Positions 37,855 to 46,390 of a stretch of DNA of 64,000 nt are shown here, piece by piece. Under the pieces are notes generated by a model. The model saw only the letters and a list, made by a program, of their open reading frames with translations, made no database searches and had not been told where the DNA came from. Positions within the stretch are counted from its first letter, which is position 1. The number at the start of each line of letters is the position of its first letter. A program made the position numbers and the translations under genes. The DNA comes from Leptospira ilyithenensis (GTDB taxonomy: Bacteria > Spirochaetota > Leptospiria > Leptospirales > Leptospiraceae). The stretch is taken from the NCBI RefSeq assembly GCF_004771005.1, contig NZ_RQHV01000050.1:62001-126000 (forward strand), written 5' to 3'.

Positions 37855-38166
37855 CTAGTTAGTTGGTTTTGCCCTTCTTCCACAATAGATTGCATAAGAT
37901 CGTGGTGAATAGATCCCGTAAGTGATCGCACCGAGAAGACCGTTCAGAAACGAATAACTAGTTTCCACCGCAACAACTGGACGATCATCACAAACCTGAG
38001 CAGCAGAATATTCTTTTGTTTGTCCAATACCTGCGATAAAGAAATGAGAAGTTCCTTCTTGTGTTGCAATCCGTCCGTCATTTGTGTCCTCAGAAATATA
38101 GATCTTTTGAGTCGCACAAGCGGAAAGAAAAAGAGTAACCAAAATCAAAAATGAAATGTTTTTCAT
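37855..38166 (-). CDS. bor: Bor-family lipoprotein
   Basis: 103 residues. A signal peptide ends in the lipobox LSACAT. The body matches phage lambda Bor in order: HFFIAGIGQ, a Cys at about 61, SFLNGLLGAITYGIYSP and a final YAIYCG. Lambda Bor is an outer-membrane lipoprotein expressed from the prophage and linked to serum resistance. Here it has its own terminator and is separate from the main run, like a phage moron. A role in the host surface is inferred. Confidence 0.88.
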   Translation of the reverse strand: MKNISFLILVTLFLSACATQKIYISEDTNDGRIATQEGTSHFFIAGIGQTKEYSAAQVCDDRPVVAVETSYSFLNGLLGAITYGIYSPRSYAIYCGRRAKPTN

Positions 38167-38282
38167 TAAATTCTCCTAATGGAAGGAATAACGTAAAATG
38201 CGGATTAGACTGTCAATGCGAAAACAGACGTTATTTTTTAATTTTTATTGCCGCATTTAATCTTAGCGAAGAATCTTAAAAT

Positions 38283-38483
38283 ATGGAAGAAGATGATAAA
38301 AAACTTAACGCACTAGAATTTACTGAAAAAATATCTGGTTCCCGAAAAGCCAAAGCTCTCGGTATCCCAATTTTAGTGAAAGTAGGTAACAAGTTAATTT
38401 TCATGAATCCGGACGGGACAGAAAAATTCCTTAAGGATGTTGAGCCACCCCGGACTGTGCCCAGAAAATTTAAGCTCTCTTAA
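38283..38483 (+). CDS. Small protein of unknown function in the element
   Basis: 66 residues. Acidic start, then SGSRKAKALGIPILVKVGNKLIFMNPDGTEKFL, which could form a small beta sheet. No family recognised. It is the only plus-strand gene near attL, divergent from the Bor gene. No strong ribosome-binding site is seen, so the call is tentative. Confidence 0.45.
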   Translation: MEEDDKKLNALEFTEKISGSRKAKALGIPILVKVGNKLIFMNPDGTEKFLKDVEPPRTVPRKFKLS

Positions 38484-38535
38484 CACAGTTTTCCTAGTAC
38501 GTAAAAATTGTTTTTTTAATTAAGCGTTAGGCGAA

Positions 38536-38748
38536 TTACTTCAAAATACTCGCTTCTCCATTGTTACACTTTATCCAGTAGCGATGAAGCGTTTGATCAT
38601 AAAATCTAAACATCTTACACCCTTCCACTTCAAATAACATTCGAAGATGATAATCTTCATGTACTCCCGGAATGGATGGTCCTTGACTTCCAATATCATT
38701 GCATGAAACAAGGTTGAACATAAAAAATAAAATTATAAGAATTCTCAT
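38536..38748 (-). CDS. Small lipoprotein with an EGCKMFRFYD motif
   Basis: 70 residues. A short signal ends in the lipobox-like LVSCND. The C-terminal half has FEVEGCKMFRFYDQTLHRYWIKC cut by conserved-looking Cys positions, like a small phage-associated family with an EGCKxYRF pattern that I recall but cannot verify. Its ATG follows the stop of the 29-residue gene as TAAATG. Confidence 0.6.
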   Translation of the reverse strand: MRILIILFFMFNLVSCNDIGSQGPSIPGVHEDYHLRMLFEVEGCKMFRFYDQTLHRYWIKCNNGEASILK

Positions 38749-38838
38749 TTATCCCCCGAAACTCTTTACGACGATCCAAATACCAAGTCTTATTCCGATT
38801 AGAAACCCGACCACGAAGCAAACAATACATGGAATCAT
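38749..38838 (-). CDS. Tiny single-span membrane peptide
   Basis: 29 residues: MIPCIVCFVVGFLIG at the start, all but the last few residues hydrophobic, ending VVKSFGG. The stop directly abuts the next gene's start (TAAATG), and its ATG lies 15 bases after the preceding gene. It is supported by this tight packing and by its membrane-like composition only. Confidence 0.45.
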   Translation of the reverse strand: MIPCIVCFVVGFLIGIRLGIWIVVKSFGG

Positions 38839-38853
38839 AGTCTGATATTTTAC

Positions 38854-39240
38854 CTACCCTGTTTGGCTTCCTGGATCGAAACCAGGATTTTTCCATTTCA
38901 AATCGTTTTCAGAATATTCTGGTTCTTCTTTATCTAACTTCGCTTTCATTACATGATAGAAAACTAGATCGTCCAAATTTTTATCTTCTTCTGTTCGTTG
39001 ATACTTAGGAAATGGGTTCACAATGGCATTGTACAATTCCAGAATCAAGGAAAGATTCTTTTTCAAGATGTCAGACGGTCTTTCTTTCTTTTCAAAGTCG
39101 AGTTGAACTGGTACAATCAAAACGCTTGAGAAGATTGTAAACGTGATTTTACATACAATATCCCACTGGGTAGGGTTTATCCCGTTGAACACTGCAAAGA
39201 TGATAAAGATCCAAGCAAAAATTAGAATTCTATAAAACAT
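38854..39240 (-). CDS. Membrane protein with a cytoplasmic helical tail
   Basis: 128 residues. Two membrane segments lie in the first 45 residues, then an acidic, helical tail. No family recognised. It lies in a minus-strand group from 40127 to 38536 with small gaps, so the group probably forms one transcript. Confidence 0.6.
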   Translation of the reverse strand: MFYRILIFAWIFIIFAVFNGINPTQWDIVCKITFTIFSSVLIVPVQLDFEKKERPSDILKKNLSLILELYNAIVNPFPKYQRTEEDKNLDDLVFYHVMKAKLDKEEPEYSENDLKWKNPGFDPGSQTG

Positions 39241-39251
39241 ATTTTATTCTC

Positions 39252-39446
39252 CTATAAAAGATGTGCATTTTGGAGAGCGTGAAGCTCTTCTTTTAGTTCG
39301 GCGTATTCCGGAATAGGTTGCTTACGATTACCGTCTCCCTTGACCGAAGTCGGTAAAAGATTTTTCAATTCAAGAATTTTGAAAAGATTGATGATGACGA
39401 TTCTCTGTGATTCTACGATAGTTTTTAATTTTTCTATATCACTCAT
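39252..39446 (-). CDS. Small coiled-coil protein
   Basis: 64 residues with two helical heptad stretches (EKLKTIVESQRIVIINLFKI and EYAELKEELHALQ) joined by a basic turn. No family recognised. Twelve bases lie between it and the genes on each side, typical of this element. Confidence 0.55.
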   Translation of the reverse strand: MSDIEKLKTIVESQRIVIINLFKILELKNLLPTSVKGDGNRKQPIPEYAELKEELHALQNAHLL

Positions 39447-39458
39447 GTAGTAATCCTT

Positions 39459-40127
39459 TTAGTTTGCTGGTTTAGATCGTAAAACACTGATTATCTCGGC
39501 GGCATCTGCCGGATTTGATTTTACCCAGGTGAGTGCTCCTGTCACAAGATCCGTTCCCGCTTTAAAAAATTCTGTCCAAAGTTCGGTTTTTCGTTTTGAG
39601 TTTGCTTCGATCTCTTTGATTCTGATTTCCGTTTCACGTCGGGAGATTTCTTGCAGTGCGGTTTCTCTATTTTGATAGATCTCTTGCGAAGTTTTTAATT
39701 GAGTTTGAAACGTATCTGTTAACATTCCCATCTTCATCTTGTTAATTTCATCGGATGCAGTGATCATCATTTTGATTTGATCTGTAACAAGACGAATTTC
39801 ATTTCTCATTTGCTCGTTTGAATTATCCATCGGATAAGAATTTCTTTGTTCTCGTGGCGCTGGTTCAAAGTATTCGTACAAAACTTCTTTGTGAACAAGT
39901 CTTTCTCCGGAATATACAAAAGCTGTGATCTTTTGCGAGTCTTCCGATTTGTCTTTTATGATCGAAGAACTTTTAGGAACCTCTTCGATCGGATAATTTT
40001 CTACTCCGTTGTCGAATTCAAATGTCACAGAAATTTCCGGAGGATTTTCCATCCTTTCTATTCCATTTTTGATTCTTCCGAGAGTACTTTTAAAGCCTTT
40101 CCATTTTTGTTCGAGTGTAATACTCAT
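39459..40127 (-). CDS. Coiled-coil protein with a C-terminal apolar segment
   Basis: 222 residues. A beta-like N-terminal part (ISVTFEFDNGVENYP) is followed by a long helix (about 105-190) rich in Glu/Lys/Gln, then DLVTGALTWV and a polar end. No family recognised. First gene of a minus-strand group that starts at the control region at 40128; divergent from the 54-residue gene. Confidence 0.6.
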   Translation of the reverse strand: MSITLEQKWKGFKSTLGRIKNGIERMENPPEISVTFEFDNGVENYPIEEVPKSSSIIKDKSEDSQKITAFVYSGERLVHKEVLYEYFEPAPREQRNSYPMDNSNEQMRNEIRLVTDQIKMMITASDEINKMKMGMLTDTFQTQLKTSQEIYQNRETALQEISRRETEIRIKEIEANSKRKTELWTEFFKAGTDLVTGALTWVKSNPADAAEIISVLRSKPAN

Positions 40128-40358
40128 TGATCTTGTCCTCTTTCACTTGTTAAAGACTGCATTCTCACTGTGAAATCACTTTCCATTTACTATGAAAGCA
40201 CTTAAATTCCACTTGCAGGGGTTTTTTTTACTTATTGCCTACTTGAATTTCACTTGTTTATAAATTATGTTCACATAATAAGAACTTGGTGAGGATAAAG
40301 GAGTAAAAAATAAGATCACTTGACATCTTAAGGCAATGTTATAATTGTTTTTTTTAAT
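40128..40358. promoter_or_regulatory. Divergent control region with repeated CACTTG boxes
   Basis: Four same-direction CACTTG boxes lie at 40144, 40210, 40251 and 40317, spaced 66, 41 and 66 bases, with a TACTTG at 40240. The region separates the minus-strand group (222-residue gene onward) from the plus-strand pair at 40359. This would suit a lysogeny or copy-control switch. A GAGG lies 60 bases from the plus start. No gene is seen in the region itself. Confidence 0.5.
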
Positions 40359-40523
40359 ATGACATTGAAGATCCAAGCGTATTTAAAAGATGATACGGAA
40401 GAGTTTTTTCGAAAAGAGTTGAGAAATGATGAAGATCAGAGCAAACAAAAATTAACTCATACGTTCACCCTCCGCCGGTTGTTGGCAGAATTAACAGAAC
40501 GTAGGGGCAGAGATGCGGCTTGA
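40359..40523 (+). CDS. Small possible regulator
   Basis: 54 residues, MTLKIQAYLKDDTEEFF at the start and THTFTLRRLLAELTERRG in the second half, basic at the end. The short beta-then-helix pattern could be a small DNA-binding protein, but no family is certain. It opens a plus-strand pair next to the CACTTG region and is coupled to the following gene. Confidence 0.45.
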   Translation: MTLKIQAYLKDDTEEFFRKELRNDEDQSKQKLTHTFTLRRLLAELTERRGRDAA

Positions 40524-40669
40524 ATAAAGTTGAGGAGATTATTTCTTTATTGAGGGAATCAAATGAGCTTCAAAGAAATCTAAACGCTAACTTTGATACC
40601 ATCATTGAAAGATTGGAAGGTATAGAAGATAGCGTATGTGAAATTCAGGAAAGACTAAGGTATGGATAG
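40520..40669 (+). CDS. Small coiled-coil peptide (TTG start)
   Basis: 49 residues from a TTG that overlaps the previous stop (TTGA). The whole chain is heptad-like (EEIISLLRESNELQRNL and TIIERLEGIEDSV). It ends two bases before the convergent minus-strand gene. Supported by coupling and by the regular heptads only. Confidence 0.45.
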   Translation: MNKVEEIISLLRESNELQRNLNANFDTIIERLEGIEDSVCEIQERLRYG

Positions 40670-40671
40670 AT

Positions 40672-41046
40672 CTAAATTTTTGTTGTAACCTTTAAGAAGA
40701 TTCGCCACGCAAAAAATCCGAGTGCAATGATTACAGCACCAATATACAAATTTCTTATACCATACCATTTCCCAGCATCGGCCGATCGTTCAGTGGCCAA
40801 TTCTTGTGCATCTTGTGCGCTCTCTTTTGTTGTTTGAATCGCTACATCAGAAAGTCTTTCATCTATTTTAATGTTATCTAAAAACTTCCGGAAGCGTGTA
40901 CGTTCTTCCTCCGGAAGTTTATTTGCAAGATCCTCTATGAGATCCGCTTGCCGGGCAATCGAACCCGGCTGTTTTTCCAATGAAGAACAAAAAGAGAAAA
41001 AGCAAACTGAATAAAGAATGAATCCGATTATGATAAATGGTTTCAT
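40672..41046 (-). CDS. Possible lipoprotein with a C-terminal membrane anchor
   Basis: 124 residues. The N-terminal signal ends with a Cys in FFSFCSS, a helical Glu/Ala-rich middle follows, and a membrane segment (about 97-117) near the end is flanked by basic residues. It is the last gene of the long minus-strand run, overlapping the previous gene by four bases. Such bipolar anchoring fits a lysis or virion-membrane protein, but no family is recognised. Confidence 0.6.
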   Translation of the reverse strand: MKPFIIIGFILYSVCFFSFCSSLEKQPGSIARQADLIEDLANKLPEEERTRFRKFLDNIKIDERLSDVAIQTTKESAQDAQELATERSADAGKWYGIRNLYIGAVIIALGFFAWRIFLKVTTKI

Positions 41047-41510
41047 TTTCGTTTTGTATTTTTTGCAAATGCCAATAACACTAATACAGCACCTAATCCA
41101 ATCACGATTATTCCAGATCCAGATTCAGGCTTCTTTGCTTCCGGTACAATTGTAATCGGTATTGATGGATCGACCAAAGGCGGATTTGGAATTGGTGGAG
41201 AGACTACAGCCGGGGGAGGAGGTGGAATCACAGTCAAAGGATTACTATTTGTAACCGCATTAACTAAGTTTTGCGCTTGTTGCCAAAGCGAAATTTGAGA
41301 ATCAATCCAACCCCATGTTGCCGGGCCGACAACTCCATCCTGAACTAAGTTTCCTTTTCTCTGTTCAGATATGACAGCCGTTTCTGTTTTTACTCCGAAG
41401 TCGTTATCGACGACGAGCTTGTAATTTCCTATATCATTAAGATATGTTTGTAATGTACCAACCCAGGTTCCTTTTGAACCTCGGCGTAATAGTGGGCGAT
41501 CGATTGCCAT
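41043..41510 (-). CDS. Peptidoglycan-binding protein with C-terminal anchor
   Basis: 155 residues. A PG_binding_1-type domain fills residues 1-75 (LLRRGSKGTWVGTLQTYLN, VDNDFGVKTETAV, DGVVGPATWGWID). A Pro-rich linker (IPPPPPAVV) and a C-terminal membrane segment with a KNTKRK tail follow. In phages this layout places a wall-binding domain on a membrane or virion. It is next to an L,D-transpeptidase-like gene and so probably acts at entry or exit through the wall. Confidence 0.78.
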   Translation of the reverse strand: MAIDRPLLRRGSKGTWVGTLQTYLNDIGNYKLVVDNDFGVKTETAVISEQRKGNLVQDGVVGPATWGWIDSQISLWQQAQNLVNAVTNSNPLTVIPPPPPAVVSPPIPNPPLVDPSIPITIVPEAKKPESGSGIIVIGLGAVLVLLAFAKNTKRK

Positions 41511-41567
41511 CTTTTCTCTCCTGCAATGTCAACCGCACAATTACACATTACAAGGATTCGATGTTGT

Positions 41568-41870
41568 TTATGATCGTTTCTTTCTTTTCCGCTTATGCCT
41601 ATCTACAAACGGATCAAAAGGAACTTGGGGAACATCATAGCCACCTTTTGATTCTGGTTTAAATTTATCGTATGCAATCGCTAGGAACGGAGCTACAAAC
41701 ATCACAAGTCCAACGAATGCCATACCAAGGAATCCCGGAAAACTAAATCCGAATCCGGACACGGTAGTAGAGATTTCATTATAAAGGAAAAAACTTTCCA
41801 ATAATATCCCGAGAGCAAAAATAATAATTCCGGAGATCCACAGTCTTTTGTCGTTTAATGTCTGTTTCAT
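41568..41870 (-). CDS. Membrane protein, two or three spans
   Basis: 100 residues. Hydrophobic segments at about 12-30, 38-58 and possibly further on, then a very basic tail (DRHKRKRKKRS). Holin-like in size and layout, but no holin family is recognised. It overlaps the upstream wall-enzyme gene by four bases, which is a common place for a holin. Confidence 0.55.
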   Translation of the reverse strand: MKQTLNDKRLWISGIIIFALGILLESFFLYNEISTTVSGFGFSFPGFLGMAFVGLVMFVAPFLAIAYDKFKPESKGGYDVPQVPFDPFVDRHKRKRKKRS

Positions 41871-42535
41871 ACAATATCCTTTGATTCTGTTACTAAAACT
41901 GGAAACTTATTGCTTCCATATTCTTTATAAAGTACGTCTCTAAACTCTTTCCATTCGGATGAAGACCATCCCGCTTTAGTAACCATGCAACCAGCACTTG
42001 ATCCATCGACCCGGCTTCCCGTATAGCTGGCATGAATATTGATCCAAAATCTATTACCAACTGAATCGGTATAGATTTGATCTTTTTCATTCCACTTAAG
42101 ATCCTTATTTCCATCTCTTCTTCCGGAGATTGGAGAAGCGGAATTGAAAGCATCCTTTCCATCATGCTTTCCTTTTTGATAATAGTACAAGCCCGGTTCG
42201 ATTCGGAATGTTCCGTTTTGATTGATCGGATTCAACGCCCATTTACGGCCAGGATCACAAGTTGAAAGATATACTTTAACATCGAAACCTTTGATCAAAA
42301 CGAAAAGATCGTTCCACTCATTTAGAATGTTATTGTTACGCGCAATTGCTCCGTCTTTATCAACCGAACCTCCTCGTATAACAAGTAAAGTCCAGTTTTT
42401 GAAATCCAAATTATAACGGGACCCGTGGATCTTTAATTTTCTGATTTGTTCGTCGTTAAGTTGCATTCTATCCTCTTTTAATAAAACATATCCTATGATT
42501 GCGGCGGCCGTGATTGTTAATGGTGTAACTTTCAT
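41867..42535 (-). CDS. L,D-transpeptidase-like (YkuD-superfamily) wall enzyme with N-terminal anchor
   Basis: 222 residues. One membrane segment lies in the first 20 residues, facing the rest outward. The catalytic-type motif is INIHASYTGS...SSAGCMVT, with His168 and Cys183 in the HxX...SxGC arrangement of the family; an extended linker of about 100 residues precedes it. It would cut or exchange bonds in peptidoglycan. Its start overlaps the preceding stop as TAATG. Sequence similarity to the family is in the motif only. Confidence 0.65.
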   Translation of the reverse strand: MKVTPLTITAAAIIGYVLLKEDRMQLNDEQIRKLKIHGSRYNLDFKNWTLLVIRGGSVDKDGAIARNNNILNEWNDLFVLIKGFDVKVYLSTCDPGRKWALNPINQNGTFRIEPGLYYYQKGKHDGKDAFNSASPISGRRDGNKDLKWNEKDQIYTDSVGNRFWINIHASYTGSRVDGSSAGCMVTKAGWSSSEWKEFRDVLYKEYGSNKFPVLVTESKDIV

Positions 42536-43017
42536 TAACTTTTTCTTTTCTGGTTGATTGCCTTCTTATATACAAAGTAACATCCGCCAGCAATCAGAGT
42601 GTATTTTCCGAATCGAAAAAGATCTTCTTTAAAATCGTTGTTCAAGGCAGTCCTAGCAGGATCAAAAATGAATTCAGATAGACCCGTGATGTTTCTATTC
42701 GAATCGAGAAATATTTCTTTGAATCTTCGTATGGCGTAATCTGTAGAAAAAAGTTCACCGGAAAAAGATTTTCTAAACGTGCTGTTCTTTGAAACGTCGA
42801 TCGAAATTTTTTTACTGATTGAATCATATTCAAAATGATCGAATGCTTTGAGCATTTCCGGAATGATTGGATCTATTCCTTCGGTTTCCAACCAACTGAT
42901 TACATATCGCGGATAAGTATTTGAATCTCCGTAAGGAACATCCCAGCCAGGAAATAAAGAACTTGATGGCATCTCTCGAATAAATTTTGTATTTCCATTC
43001 AATATGAGATTGATCAT
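42535..43017 (-). CDS. Protein with C-terminal membrane segment and basic tail, 160 residues
   Basis: A soluble N-terminal part with no recognised motif ends in a weak membrane segment (GKYTLIAGGCYFVYKK) and NQKRKS. The same head-plus-C-terminal-anchor design appears in several neighbours. It overlaps the genes on both sides (four bases upstream, one base downstream). No family recognised. Confidence 0.55.
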   Translation of the reverse strand: MINLILNGNTKFIREMPSSSLFPGWDVPYGDSNTYPRYVISWLETEGIDPIIPEMLKAFDHFEYDSISKKISIDVSKNSTFRKSFSGELFSTDYAIRRFKEIFLDSNRNITGLSEFIFDPARTALNNDFKEDLFRFGKYTLIAGGCYFVYKKAINQKRKS

Positions 43018-43493
43018 TTCTTTTTCCTTTGTGGTTTTTTAAATTGTTTAAATCCAAAATAACCCAATCCACCTACTATAAGTAGGACAACAAATCCGGA
43101 ACTTGCCTTTTTGACTTCATCCAATCCGGTTGCGCTTGTTATATCGCTTACGTTAGGAACGAATGGTATATCTGTGCCTTTGTCGTCGAAAACATAAAAT
43201 CGAATATATTCGTCCAAGACTCTGGGGTTACTTCGTTTAAACTCTGTTAGGAAACTTTCTGCTGATGGATGATCTGTAATCAGCTTCGTTGTAAATTCGC
43301 ATCTTTTTACAGATCCTTCCGGAAGGACAAAAGAGACTCGTCTCGATTTATCATTCTTGGAAAAACTATAAAATCTTAGCAGCTCCGGAGAAACCTGGAT
43401 TGATTCATTCCATGAAGTGTATTCAACTGCGAATCGACACTTTCTTCCCGTATAAGGTGTTGAGGATAAACAGAAACCAAAATCAAGAGCCAT
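43014..43493 (-). CDS. Protein with C-terminal membrane segment and basic tail, 159 residues
   Basis: Residues 1-125 form a soluble, probably beta-rich part with several Cys; residues ~132-147 are a membrane segment (FVVLLIVGGLGYFGF) followed by KKPQRKKK. This layout is seen in minor coat and virion-membrane proteins of filamentous and membrane-containing phages. No family recognised. Confidence 0.6.
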   Translation of the reverse strand: MALDFGFCLSSTPYTGRKCRFAVEYTSWNESIQVSPELLRFYSFSKNDKSRRVSFVLPEGSVKRCEFTTKLITDHPSAESFLTEFKRSNPRVLDEYIRFYVFDDKGTDIPFVPNVSDITSATGLDEVKKASSGFVVLLIVGGLGYFGFKQFKKPQRKKK

Positions 43494-43496
43494 AAC

Positions 43497-43898
43497 TTAG
43501 TCAGCTCCTTTGCGGGAAACGATATTATAAATTTGAGTTAAAACTCCACCTTGGGCTTCTATCTTATCATCAAGTTTTTCAATTTGATTTTCGATTCTTT
43601 CAAAACGTTTGGACGTTTCGTCCGCTTTATGAGCTAAGAGAGTAATATCAGTTTGAACAGATTTCTCTAGTTTAATGAAATCTTTTTGAATCTCATTGAT
43701 TCTTTCATGCTTTCGAATAGAAGACTCTAGGCTTTCTTTCTTATTTTCCTTGTTAGATTCTTCTAGTTTATTAAGTAGAAAATCTTTAGCGGTTGTTATT
43801 TTAGAATTCGCTTCGTTTCGGATAAGATAAAGTAAACCTGCCAATGCGGCACTGGTCGCGGTAACTAAAAATTTTGGATCTGATAAAAGCTCGTTCAT
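43497..43898 (-). CDS. Membrane-anchored coiled-coil protein
   Basis: 133 residues. An N-terminal hydrophobic segment (about 9-24) precedes a long coiled coil (about 35-125, heptads such as QTDITLLAHKADETSKRFERIE cut short here). The design matches phage-encoded spanin- or holin-partner-like proteins, but no family is recognised. Adjacent genes lie three bases away on each side. Confidence 0.6.
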   Translation of the reverse strand: MNELLSDPKFLVTATSAALAGLLYLIRNEANSKITTAKDFLLNKLEESNKENKKESLESSIRKHERINEIQKDFIKLEKSVQTDITLLAHKADETSKRFERIENQIEKLDDKIEAQGGVLTQIYNIVSRKGAD

Positions 43899-43901
43899 AT
43901 A

Positions 43902-44291
43902 TTAACCGTAAACAGGTGTTCCTACTAAATTTCGTTTTGTCCCGGCGGTAACGTCCGCTTGTAGTGATGTAAATTCTGCAAGAGATTTAGTACCTACGTT
44001 TCCGGAAGCGATCCAAGTATAAGAATCTGCAATCAATTTTCTAGCATTATCTGGAAAATTTGGTCCCCAATAGGCTTCATATGTAGTAGACATCCAGTCA
44101 GCTCCTGGATCACTTACTTGCCAACCATTGATAGGAGTAAAAATAAATTCACCAGGTATTTCTCGTATATAATGTATTCCATTTATTGGTGCTTCATATA
44201 CATAGTGGGCAGGTACAAAAGTATAAGTCTCATAACTTACGTTATCGTAACTAGTAATTGAAAGTGCAGTGGCCAAAAGCATTCCTAGCAT
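43902..44291 (-). CDS. Small exported protein next to the spike gene
   Basis: 129 residues, with an apolar start (LGMLLATALSI) that may be a signal peptide and a Tyr/Trp-rich body with beta-like strands. No family recognised. It ends three bases upstream of the 133-residue gene and starts right after the spike gene, suggesting a spike accessory or chaperone. Confidence 0.55.
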   Translation of the reverse strand: MLGMLLATALSITSYDNVSYETYTFVPAHYVYEAPINGIHYIREIPGEFIFTPINGWQVSDPGADWMSTTYEAYWGPNFPDNARKLIADSYTWIASGNVGTKSLAEFTSLQADVTAGTKRNLVGTPVYG

Positions 44292-44292
44292 T

Positions 44293-45714
44293 TTACCAGC
44301 CCTTCTTCCAAGACCCTAGGTAGTTTGTTCCATTATAGAACATAGTTAAGATACTTATCTTATTTGCGGCCAAGTCTATAGATTCCCCGGAAGGAATTTT
44401 AACATTAGAAGGAAGTGTGATCGTTCGGCCGCCGGTTGCATCTTGGGTAAATACCATTACATAGACATTCCCTTTCGTGCCACCGGAAACAGTTGTGAAA
44501 GTAGTGTTGCCTGTTAACGTCGCTTCATACGTTCTATTCTGATTGAAGCCGGAAAAAGAGACGTTTCCGGAAATGTTCCCTCCGGCCGCTGTCTCATTAT
44601 TCCAGAGCCTTTTATCATTAAATGTATGAAAATACTTATCGCCTGTCTCGGTTATATCGGTTGCATCAATTGCACCATTATTTCGTTTTCCATCAAGTGC
44701 AGATTGTAAACTCGTAATGTCTGTTATACTGTGACTGTGCGGTGAAGGTGTAAAGGTGCTTGGTTTCCCTGTTATGTTTGCCCATTGCAAAACTATATCT
44801 AATGACTCGGCTTCGGAAATTTTAATCCAAGTTGTGTTTGGATGATCCCATAAGTAACCTGCCGCTTCTAAAGAAACTGTCGGATCTTCTGTCGCATCTC
44901 TAACCCAAACTTGAGTAACTCCCGTTAAGGTTGGAATAAGTGCATTTCGTGCGGTTATATTATTTACTATGATTGCAGATGGATTTTGGTTATAAGTTTG
45001 AGAAACAGGAACTTTACCATTCACATCTAACTCAGGATAACCATTCGGTGTTCCTTTGTTTGATTGTCGCTCTACTCCGGACGGAATCTTATTTATATGT
45101 AATATCCCGCCAGCTTCAAGTCCCGCATAACCGTAAGGTTGATTTTTTTCAGATAATAATTGAATGCTTGGCTTGCTTTGTATTTGATCCCATGCCGGAC
45201 GGTTTTGAGTAATAATCGGAAAGGCTGGATTTTGTTTATCTATAGTAATTCCGGTTCCAGTGGCGGCGGATAGATCAGAGATCTTTCCAGAAAGAGCATT
45301 CGTAAAGAGCGCAAATCTTTGTTCTAGTCCATCGACTTGATCCATCGAAAATACTTCGACAAATTGATGTAACTCGATTCGAAGGCCATCGAGGTCATCC
45401 TCTGGAGGAATAGGATCGTATAGAAGATTTTCTAATCTTTGTACAAGGTATTCGAAAGATTCTTCTCTGGCTTCGATTTCATTCGTCAATCCAGATGATA
45501 AATTGCTAACTCCTGTTCCAAGGTCAGATAATGATCCACCCATTTCAGTGAGTCCTTGTATCACGTCCCAGACTGCTTGAGTTAAAGTATCTCCGACGTA
45601 ATCTCCAAGAACTCCAGTCAGTCGTCCATCACCGGGAGGATAATCCGGATCATCCGCCCAGCTCTGAAACCAGGCGTCGTAAAATGGAGAACCGGGACCA
45701 CCGAGGAAAGCCAT
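44293..45714 (-). CDS. Spike or receptor-binding fibre-like protein
   Basis: 473 residues. The N-terminal ~130 residues are helical, probably the virion-attached part. The rest has fibre features: HSHSITDITSLQSALDGK, a repeated-turn stretch, and a C-terminal beta-rich domain (GNTTFTTVSGGTKGNVYVM, RTITLPSNVKIPSG) like phage tail-fibre tips. It would bind the cell surface. There are no tail genes around it, so a vertex spike on a tailless particle is as likely as a tail fibre. Confidence 0.7.
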   Translation of the reverse strand: MAFLGGPGSPFYDAWFQSWADDPDYPPGDGRLTGVLGDYVGDTLTQAVWDVIQGLTEMGGSLSDLGTGVSNLSSGLTNEIEAREESFEYLVQRLENLLYDPIPPEDDLDGLRIELHQFVEVFSMDQVDGLEQRFALFTNALSGKISDLSAATGTGITIDKQNPAFPIITQNRPAWDQIQSKPSIQLLSEKNQPYGYAGLEAGGILHINKIPSGVERQSNKGTPNGYPELDVNGKVPVSQTYNQNPSAIIVNNITARNALIPTLTGVTQVWVRDATEDPTVSLEAAGYLWDHPNTTWIKISEAESLDIVLQWANITGKPSTFTPSPHSHSITDITSLQSALDGKRNNGAIDATDITETGDKYFHTFNDKRLWNNETAAGGNISGNVSFSGFNQNRTYEATLTGNTTFTTVSGGTKGNVYVMVFTQDATGGRTITLPSNVKIPSGESIDLAANKISILTMFYNGTNYLGSWKKGW

Positions 45715-45717
45715 TTC

Positions 45718-46368
45718 TTAATACTCCAACTGAAAGTTGCATCGACCGGCCACGCCGACTTCGGTCATTTGAATTTTTGGCAAATATGGAACTATATAAA
45801 GATGGCTGTATTGGTTTGGGTTTTGAAAAAGGATGTCTTCATTTGAAGAGAACGATCCTGCTTGAATTACATATATATTTGCAACTTGAGCCGCTAAGTT
45901 TGAAGGTAACACCAATTTGCTGGCGGACGCATGAAAGTAATTTGCTTCCAGCATATCCGGATAATCCGAATATTCCGGAACACCTTGATAGGCAACCCTG
46001 TAAGGAAATCCTTTTTGCATTGGATGATCAGGGATCTCCGGAATCGGTTCGCCCGGTGCGATAACTTGGTTTAGTTTACCCTCATTCGCATCTACGAGTT
46101 TATTAAATCCATCGCTTAACGAATCTTCCAAACTATCTGCAAAGATAAATGCAAGATTCACTGGATTATCAAGAGCCAACTTAGATCGAAAGAAGTACGG
46201 AAGAATCAGTGGCCTAGACACTCTAACTTGTTTAGATTTTTCAATAGGAACCCTTGATAAAGAGAAAGTCTCACTATACATAGGGAATTCGTCAGGAGAA
46301 GGTTTCTGATTTTCTCTCCTGAAACTTTGACTAAACGAGAATGAGTGGCTAACTGGGATTTGACGCAT
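45718..46368 (-). CDS. Structural-protein candidate, 216 residues
   Basis: Soluble, with several Pro/Tyr-rich beta-like strands (IYVIQAGSFSSNEDILFQNP) and no membrane segment. No family recognised. It lies between the capsid-like pair and the spike, so a penton or minor-capsid role is a reasonable guess from context. Confidence 0.55.
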   Translation of the reverse strand: MRQIPVSHSFSFSQSFRRENQKPSPDEFPMYSETFSLSRVPIEKSKQVRVSRPLILPYFFRSKLALDNPVNLAFIFADSLEDSLSDGFNKLVDANEGKLNQVIAPGEPIPEIPDHPMQKGFPYRVAYQGVPEYSDYPDMLEANYFHASASKLVLPSNLAAQVANIYVIQAGSFSSNEDILFQNPNQYSHLYIVPYLPKIQMTEVGVAGRCNFQLEY

Positions 46369-46390
46369 TTTTAAGATACTTATCTAATCT

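Noticed and set aside
38521..38535. GCGTTAGGC inside the element and GCCTAAC at 55495 as possible attC boxes
   Set aside because: No matching inner boxes or second outer box lie at attC distance; the 55495 box is part of the dispersed G-rich repeat.
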